DNA of 64,000 nucleotides from Rhizomys pruinosus (Eukaryota > Chordata > Mammalia > Rodentia > Spalacidae): NCBI GenBank assembly GCA_009823505.1, contig VZQC01006682.1, positions 62,001-126,000 of the forward strand. Reading direction: 5' to 3'. Below, piece after piece: positions 58,461 through 64,000 of the stretch; the stretch's first letter is position 1, and the number at the start of each line of letters is the position of its first letter. A model generated the notes under the pieces. It searched no databases, was not told where the DNA came from, and saw nothing but the letters and a program-made list of their open reading frames with translations. Made by a program: the position numbers and the translations under genes.

Positions 58461-58849
58461 TTTCAAACTTGTTCACAGCTGTGAGAAATGGTGTGACCTA
58501 GCTCATCAGGTGCACCTTGTGTGCACACGGGGACGCACGCGCTCAGCCTTACTGCCTACAGACAGGTCTCACTGGGAAGCCGACCATTTACAGCTACCTT
58601 TGTTGGCTAGTGAGCTCGCAGTCCCCCCGACAGGGGAAACCCCACTAACGGTTATCCTCAACCCTAATTGGCATTTTACCTGGGGTAACTTGATTCAAAC
58701 GGGTCCCCACGCTTTCCGGCAATCTCTTACCCAGCTGATCCATCTTCTCAGCCCTCATGAAGCTTCTTATACATAGTAGATTTTCCTTTAGTTCTGTAAC
58801 GGGATTTCTGGGAAATCTGCGGTAGTTTAGAAGGTAGCCCAGATGGGCC
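58461..58849. other. unique intergenic sequence
   Basis: SINE-free, fairly CpG-containing lead-in to the CpG block. No exon confirmed. Confidence 0.45.
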
Positions 58850-59230
58850 AAATCGGTGACAGCTAAAACGCATGTGGGAACTTCGGGGCTCTGTGGCGCC
58901 CTGGGGGTAAGTCGAAAGCTGGCCGCACTGGCGGTGGAAACGACCTGAGCAGAACTGTGGGAGTGACCGCAGCTCGGGCCTCCCCTCGGTCTCAGTCACT
59001 TCCAGCGAGTGAATAGTTGGCAGACACTACCAGCCCGGCCGGAAGTGTGGCCAGCACCATTCGTCACTTCCGGCAAGGGGTGGAGCAGGGTTACACCAGT
59101 GCTGACGGTACTTCCTGGCGGCCGAGGCGGGAGGTTTAAGCAGATTGAATGGCCGCTGGCAGAGGCTGCCGTCCACGCTGCTGCGCCTTCCAACCGGACA
59201 GGGAAGCGGGTTAACCACCTGGGACTTAAC
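58850..59230. promoter_or_regulatory. orphan CpG-rich, ETS-rich promoter-like block
   Basis: CpG density far above the flanks, with ETS-type motifs at about 58,996 (CACTTCC), 59,041 (CGGAAGTG), 59,065 (CACTTCCGG) and 59,109 (TACTTCC). A donor-like GGGG|GTAAGTCG (about 58,905, plus strand) is present. No coding exon recognised on either strand, so it may drive a lncRNA or an unrecognised 5' UTR. Confidence 0.6.
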
Positions 59231-59307
59231 TGTTTAGCCCACTGTGTTCCAGAGCACCCTGTGAATGTTCTAGAACGTAAAACCTACGGAAAGAATTACT
59301 CTGGACT

Positions 59308-59463
59308 TTTTTTTTTTTTTTTTTGTCTTTTTGAGACAGGGTCTCCCTGTAGCCACTGTTCTAGAACTCACTATGTAGACCAGGCTGGCCTTCAACTCAC
59401 AGAGATCCGCCTGCCTCTGCCGCTCAAGGGCTGGGATTATAGGTGGGCACCACCACGACCGGC
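59308..59463 (-). repeat. B1 SINE
   Basis: T-run then GAGACAGGGTCTCCCTGTAG to GGTGGGCACCACCACGACC. Confidence 0.92.
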
Positions 59464-59849
59464 TACTCTGAAGCCTGAGGGAGGTGGTGTGTGGTTGCCT
59501 TTTGTTAAAACTGCGTATTGAGTGTTATAAGGCAGTATAATTGGGGTGATGCTTTACGATGAAAAGGTTACAGAAACTTAATGAAAAAAGCATTCTTAGT
59601 TTGAATTTTCACCGGCTTTTACACTTCCACAGATAAGGGTATTTACAATGTTTTCAAGCATTTGCCACCACTTCTCATTCTAGAAATGTGCATTTCTATG
59701 TCACCCTATTAAGAATATGGGTCGTGGTATGTTTTAATTTTCACCACTTTTAGTTACATCACTTGTGTAAGTTATTTGGGGGGGGTACAAAGTAGCTTAG
59801 ACCCATGAAAGGGTGTTTTGTAACAAAAATTTAAGAGCCGTGACTATAT
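59464..59849. other. unique AT-rich sequence
   Basis: Nothing recognised. Confidence 0.45.
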
Positions 59850-60063
59850 TTTTATTTTATTTTTATGTGTATGAATGTACTGTCTGCATGTAGGTTGGTG
59901 CACCCATGTCGCGCAATGCCGCAGAGGTCAGAAGAGGGTGTCGGATTCCCCTGGAACTGGAGTTAAAGACGGTTCTTACTGCCATGTGGGTGCCGGGAAT
60001 CGAACCTGGGTCCTCTGCAAGAGTAGTCAGTGCTCGTAACCACTGAGCCATCTCTCCAGCCCC
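59850..60063 (-). repeat. B2 SINE
   Basis: TTTATGTGTATGAATGTACT to GAGCCATCTCTCCAGCCCC. Confidence 0.93.
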
Positions 60064-60240
60064 ATAATATTCTTGGGCCCCTAATTCCACAGACTATCTA
60101 ATGTGAACCAAAGTTTGAATATTTATTGTATCAAACAGCTGTGTAACAGACAGAAACCGGTGGGGGTGGAAGGCGCTTATAAACTACAGAGGGAGCATAT
60201 ATAGTGGGAGGCAAACCATAAAACAAATCAAGTTTCCTGG

Positions 60241-60450
60241 TGCTGGAGAGATGGCTCAGTGGTTAAGAGCACTGGCTGCTCTGGCAGAGGATCTGGGTTT
60301 GATTCCCAGCACCCACCTGGCAGCTAACCGACTGTAACTCCAGTTCCAGGGGATCTGACACCTGACTCCCAAGGTCATTGTGTGACATGCCACAGGTGCA
60401 GTTACACACATGCAGGCAATACACTCATACGCATAAAATAATAATAGCAA
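60241..60450 (+). repeat. B2 SINE
   Basis: GCTGGAGAGATGGCTCAGTG to CTCATACGCATAAAATAAT. Confidence 0.93.
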
Positions 60451-60464
60451 TAATAGTCCCCAAA

Positions 60465-60710
60465 AACTGGTCCAGCATGGTGGTACACACTTTTAATTCC
60501 ACCCCTCTAGAAGCTGAGGCAGGCAGATGGCTATGAGTTCAAGACCAGCCAGCGCTCCAAAGTGAGATCTGTCTCAACAGGGGAGAGGGCTGGGATTGGT
60601 GGTGAATGGAGGTAGAGACAGGTGGATCTCTAAGTTCCAGGCCAGCAGGGGCTGCAGGGAAATCCTGTCTAGAAAAGAAGAGGAGGGGAGGAGAGGAGAA
60701 AAAAGAAAAA
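60465..60710 (+). repeat. two B1 copies, second with A/G-rich tail
   Basis: B1-like at about 60,470-60,580, and a B1 3' part at about 60,590-60,675 ending in GAGGAGAGGAGAAAAAAG. Confidence 0.78.
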
Positions 60711-60734
60711 GTGGAGGGGGTGGGGGGATGCTTA

Positions 60735-61015
60735 TAGAGATGGCTCAGTGGTTAAGAGGACCTGGGTTCAGATGGCAGCTACCAACCATCCATAACTCCA
60801 GTTTTAGGGATCTGACATGTCTTCTGGCCATGTCACTTCTGGCCACTCATCCATGTGAAAAAGAAAAAAACACTGTGGTTGGGCCAGTGCAATGGCCCCA
60901 ACTTAACAGTCTGAGTTGGATTCTCTGGGACCCACATGGTGGAAGGAGAAAACCAACCCCTCAAGTCATCCTCAGACCCTGTGCACACCATGGCGTGCTT
61001 GCACTCCTCAAGTTA
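60735..61015 (+). repeat. B2 fragment and RSINE-like fragment
   Basis: TAGAGATGGCTCAGTGGTTA (B2, to about 60,865), then GGGCCAGTGCAATGGCCCC with CATGGTGGAAGGAGAAAACC (about 60,881-61,015). Confidence 0.65.
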
Positions 61016-61084
61016 AACAGAACAATATATAATCTACAAACTGATCAATAAGCCTGCCAGGAAAGAGTTAAGAAAAACAATGAG

Positions 61085-61165
61085 GAGTTGGGTACAGTCC
61101 TCACGTACACCACACAAGGCACAAGTTCAATCCCTAGCATTCTTGAAGGCTCAGACAAATTATTA
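61085..61165 (+). repeat. ID-like element
   Basis: GTTGGGTACAGTCCTCACGT and GTTCAATCCCTAGCATTC. Diverged. Confidence 0.6.
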
Positions 61166-61500
61166 AATCTAAATGTGTGCTCTAAAACATTGTTAGTCAG
61201 CTGTCCCCTGGGAGTGACAGGCCACAGCATTGGTGGAGTAGTCACTCAAGTGTATACTGTAACCTATAATGAATAACCTATAGCGAAGATCACACCCTAA
61301 GATTATGTGGCTCAGGAAGAAGCACGCCAAGGTTCGTGCAGGTGCAACTAGAACACCTCTGCCTGCAATGGCATTTGAAAGCCAGGGGCTTCCTCTCCAC
61401 ATGGCAAGCTTGAGAATTCCTCACTTGAGTTAGCTTGGTTGTGCTGTTCTCATTCTGTAGGTTGGTTCATGTCAGTTCCTGCAAAATGATTCTTTTAGGG
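61166..61500. other. unique sequence
   Basis: Nothing recognised. Confidence 0.45.
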
Positions 61501-61509
61501 CCTTGGGCA

Positions 61510-61915
61510 TGCCTACTTGTATTTAATGAGTATGAATGTTTTGCCTGCATGTAAGTGCACCCATGCTTCTGCAATGCCTGCAGAAGCCAAAAGAGGGCAT
61601 CAGATCCCCTAGAACTGTGAACTGAACCTGGGTACTCTGCAAGAGCAGCCACTGATCTTAAGCACTGAGCCATCTCTTAAAAGCATGCATTTATAACAAG
61701 ATATTTTTCTTTCATTTTTTCTTTTTGTGAAAAAAAAATTTTTATATGTATGAGTAGATTGCTTGCATGTATATAAATTCCTGCAAAGGTCAGAAGATGT
61801 CAGATTCTCCAGGAGCTGGAGTTACAGTTGTTAGCTGCCATGTGAGTGCTGGGAATTAAACCCTGGGCCTGCCAGATCAGCCAGCGCTCTTAACTGAGGA
61901 GCCGTTTCTCCAGAC
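61510..61915 (-). repeat. two antisense B2 SINEs
   Basis: B2-like at about 61,510-61,677 (GAGCCATCTCTT end) and about 61,735-61,915 (GAGCCGTTTCTCCAGACC end), both diverged. A T-run of about 30 bases (61,950-61,979) follows. Confidence 0.8.
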
Positions 61916-61979
61916 CTTATTTCTTTTTTATAGATAAGATTTTTTTTTTGTAGAGTTTTTTTTTTTTTTTTTTTTTTTT

Positions 61980-61980
61980 N
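61980..61980. other. single N, assembly join
   Basis: Follows a T-run. The next base restarts sequence first seen at 55,633. Confidence 0.95.
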
Positions 61981-62075
61981 CTGCCGTGGGTGTTCTACCC
62001 CAGTGGAAATTTATACTGTAGTAGGAGACAACTACAACAATGATTAAGATGAAGGTAGTAGTTTTCTCTCCCCAG

Positions 62076-63038
62076 TCACCCAGGTTACTTTGGGAAAGTT
62101 GGTCTGCGCATTCCACTTAAAGAGGAACCAGAAGCTTCTGCCCAACTGTCAAACCTTGAATAAATTGTGGACATTGGTCAGTGAACAGACACGGGTAAAT
62201 GCTGCCAAAACAAGACTGGAGTTGCCCCCATCACTGAGTGTGGTGCGATCGGTAACGTGAAATGACTTGTGCTACCCTTGTTAAAAAATCTAGTTCATTC
62301 GCTAGCTGTTCCCACTAGAATAGCTTTCTAGTTAGCAATCAATTTCCCCTTTATCAACGTTCTGACAGGATGCTGGCTTTCTTGGCTTGTGCTGTAGTTG
62401 GTTTCAGAATGGTTTTGTATAGTTCTTGGCCCTTGAAGTTCTTTATTTAGGGCCTTATACTGTCTGAAGAGCATCTGTCCCTTCACCCACCAAATTATTT
62501 AGATCAGGAACCCCAAATCATAGGGAGGCTTTCAGGTAGTTTTGAGCCTTCTTTCCTAGTCTGCTTAATATTTGAGCAATCTGAGTGGGGCACTGCTGGA
62601 AATAAACTTGCCGGTTGTTGTGCTTTACATTTTAACTTAGTGGAGGATAGTTGAGCAGGAAGGGGGGGGTCTGTTTTTCCCCCCGAGACTAGAGTTCACA
62701 TCCTTGGCATGGTTACTTGTCCTGGTGTGCTAAAGTTCTCGAAGAGGACCTGCTGGTCTTGGTTCACTGGTGGGGAGACATCAGTGCCTTCTCTTGGTGT
62801 CCAGATCAGAAACATGTCCTGCCTCAATTAGAGTCTGGATGGCGGCCACCTTACTCAGTCTTGTTAGGGTTTGATACCACCTGTAGTGTGTTGTATTTCT
62901 CTCTTCTAGGGCTACTACAAAGTTCTGGGGAAGGGAAAGCTCCCTAAGCAGCCCGTCATCGTGAAGGCCAAATTCTTCAGCAGAAGAGCAGAAAAAAGAT
63001 TAAGAGTGTTGGGGAGCGCCTGTGTCCTGGTGGCTTGA
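62076..63038 (+). pseudogene. second, frame-broken copy of Rpl27a exons 4 and 5
   Basis: Exon 4 copy (62,076-62,251) loses bases near the CAT-TAC segment, gains single bases near GAAGCTTC and TCAAACC, and has GTAACG for the GTAAGT donor. Exon 5 copy (62,910-63,038) lacks bases in the GCTGAAGAG segment and has an extra base before GCGCC. Introns are kept, so it is not a processed pseudogene. It is most likely an unpolished assembly overlap of the true gene. Confidence 0.82.
62683..62817 (+). pseudogene. second copy of SNORA45, probably artefactual
   Basis: Same boxes as 56,330-56,461 with a few single-base insertions (GAGTTCACA, CCTTGGC) and changes in the second hairpin. Confidence 0.7.
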
Positions 63039-64000
63039 AGCCACAGGAGAGGTTCCATTAAATGGTCACATTGTTTTCCATGTGGTCTGAGTGTAGGTTC
63101 TTTGGCATTTCTACACACTTGTCTGTAGGTTGGGTACCTGTCCCAACACATCCTAGGAAAGTGAGAGGTGTGAACCTCACTATTCTCAGTCTGGTGCAGA
63201 TAGCCTACCCCAGCAATCTTAAACATTTCAGGACCTGTGTATATATAATTGGTGAATTCCAGAGTGGGATTGTGGATTCATAAGTCCCTGTGAATTTTTT
63301 TACAAAAGAGCTGGGGTACCAGGCGTGGTGGTCCCACCTTTACATCCTAGCACTCCGGAGGCCAGAGGCAGGGCGGATCTTTGTTGAGTCTCAAGGCAGC
63401 CTGGTCTACAGAGTGAGTTCCAGGACAGCTGGGGCTACAGGGATACCCTTTCGGAAAAAGACCAAAAACAAAATAAAAAAAGTTCATTTCCTACATGTAA
63501 GTTGCACACATGAGTTCATAAAACATGTCTCCCTTAGGTTACAGACGCGTTTCGATTCCCCTGGTATTGGAGTTTGTAGATGATGGTTAACCACCATGTG
63601 GGTGCTGGGAATTGAACCTGGGTCCCATGCAAGAACAGCCAATGTTGCCCCTTAAATGACCAAGCCATCTTTTCAGCCCTGGATAAACATTTTTTGTTTT
63701 GTCTTTGAGACAGGTTCCTGTAGACCAAGGCTGACTTGAACTCACAGATCACCGCCTTACCTCCCGAGCTGCTCGGGATTAAAGGTGGTGTGCCACCACG
63801 CCGGCTAAATTTCTTAAATGTTGGGAATGGGGAATGAGAAACTTGAGGACCATCCTCAGGTATACAGTATTGGTGTTTTGAGGTCTGCATCTTCTCTAAA
63901 TTGTCTGGAGGATACAAGTGGGCTTTCCATTAAGGTCTTTATAGAAATTCTGTAGCTGGGGCATGGTGGTGCACACCTTTAATCCTTGCACTCCGGAGGC

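Larger units (their letters stand above)
61981..64000 (+). repeat. error-rich direct copy of 55,633-57,623
   Basis: Collinear with Rpl27a intron 3 end, exon 4, intron 4 with SNORA45, exon 5, 3' flank and the downstream B1/B2/B1/B1 series, up to the window edge. Indels cluster in exon 4 and in SINEs, while long intron stretches are unchanged. Confidence 0.93.

Overview
The window is nuclear DNA from a muroid rodent. It is densely packed with rodent SINEs: B1 (7SL-derived), B2/B3 (tRNA-derived with the GATGGCTCAG / GGTTCGATCC box motifs and CATACACATAAA tails), B4/RSINE-like and ID elements. It also holds L1 3' fragments, MaLR/ERVL-type LTRs and many long microsatellites. The dominant B1 3' half (CTGGGGCTACAGGGAGACC) differs from the usual mouse and rat form, so I would not call it Mus or Rattus. 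The exact species is not decidable here.

Two genes can be supported. On the minus strand are 5' coding exons of Trim66 (TIF1-delta): a RING half-exon at 28,632-28,947, a 33-bp exon at 3,302-3,334, the B-box 1 exon at 1,104-1,251 and the B-box 2 exon at 114-246. The gene continues off the left edge. On the plus strand is the complete five-exon ribosomal protein gene Rpl27a (54,088-56,682, 148 aa) with a CpG/ETS/TOP promoter and two intronic H/ACA snoRNAs, SNORA3 and SNORA45 (SNORA3B). The order Trim66(-)/Rpl27a(+) matches the known mammalian neighbourhood. A second CpG-rich, ETS-motif-rich promoter-like block at 58,850-59,230 has no recognised gene.

Layout: 1-17.5 kb Trim66 introns with scattered SINEs and two repeat-poor islands (10.9-13.7 and 15.8-17.5 kb), the first holding a CRE plus an X-box-like motif and followed by a polyadenylated 5S rRNA retrocopy. 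18.4-20.6 kb is a two-LTR element nested in a B1. 20.6-31.9 kb holds SINEs, a hAT-like DNA transposon remnant and the RING exon. 31.9-40.3 kb is a noisy second copy of 23.6-31.6 kb. 40.3-48.9 kb holds LTR elements, SINEs and simple repeats. 48.96-49.87 kb is a noisy inverted copy of 47.4-48.3 kb. 49.9-53.4 kb is an L1 remnant with nested SINEs. 53.5-57.7 kb is Rpl27a. 57.7-62.0 kb is intergenic. 62.0-64.0 kb is a noisy copy of the 3' part of Rpl27a.

The strongest structural observation is that each of the three single N bases (31,884; 49,867; 61,980) abuts an error-rich copy of nearby sequence. These copies carry dense 1-bp indels in repeats but are clean in unique DNA. This looks like unmerged, unpolished assembly overlap, not biology. 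It duplicates the Trim66 RING exon, Rpl27a exons 4-5 and SNORA45. I found no clearly new biological system. The most interesting real signals are the 5S retrocopy and its twice-used target site, two long hairpins, the orphan CpG promoter, the CRE/X-box site, and the reading-phase gap between the Trim66 RING and B-box exons.
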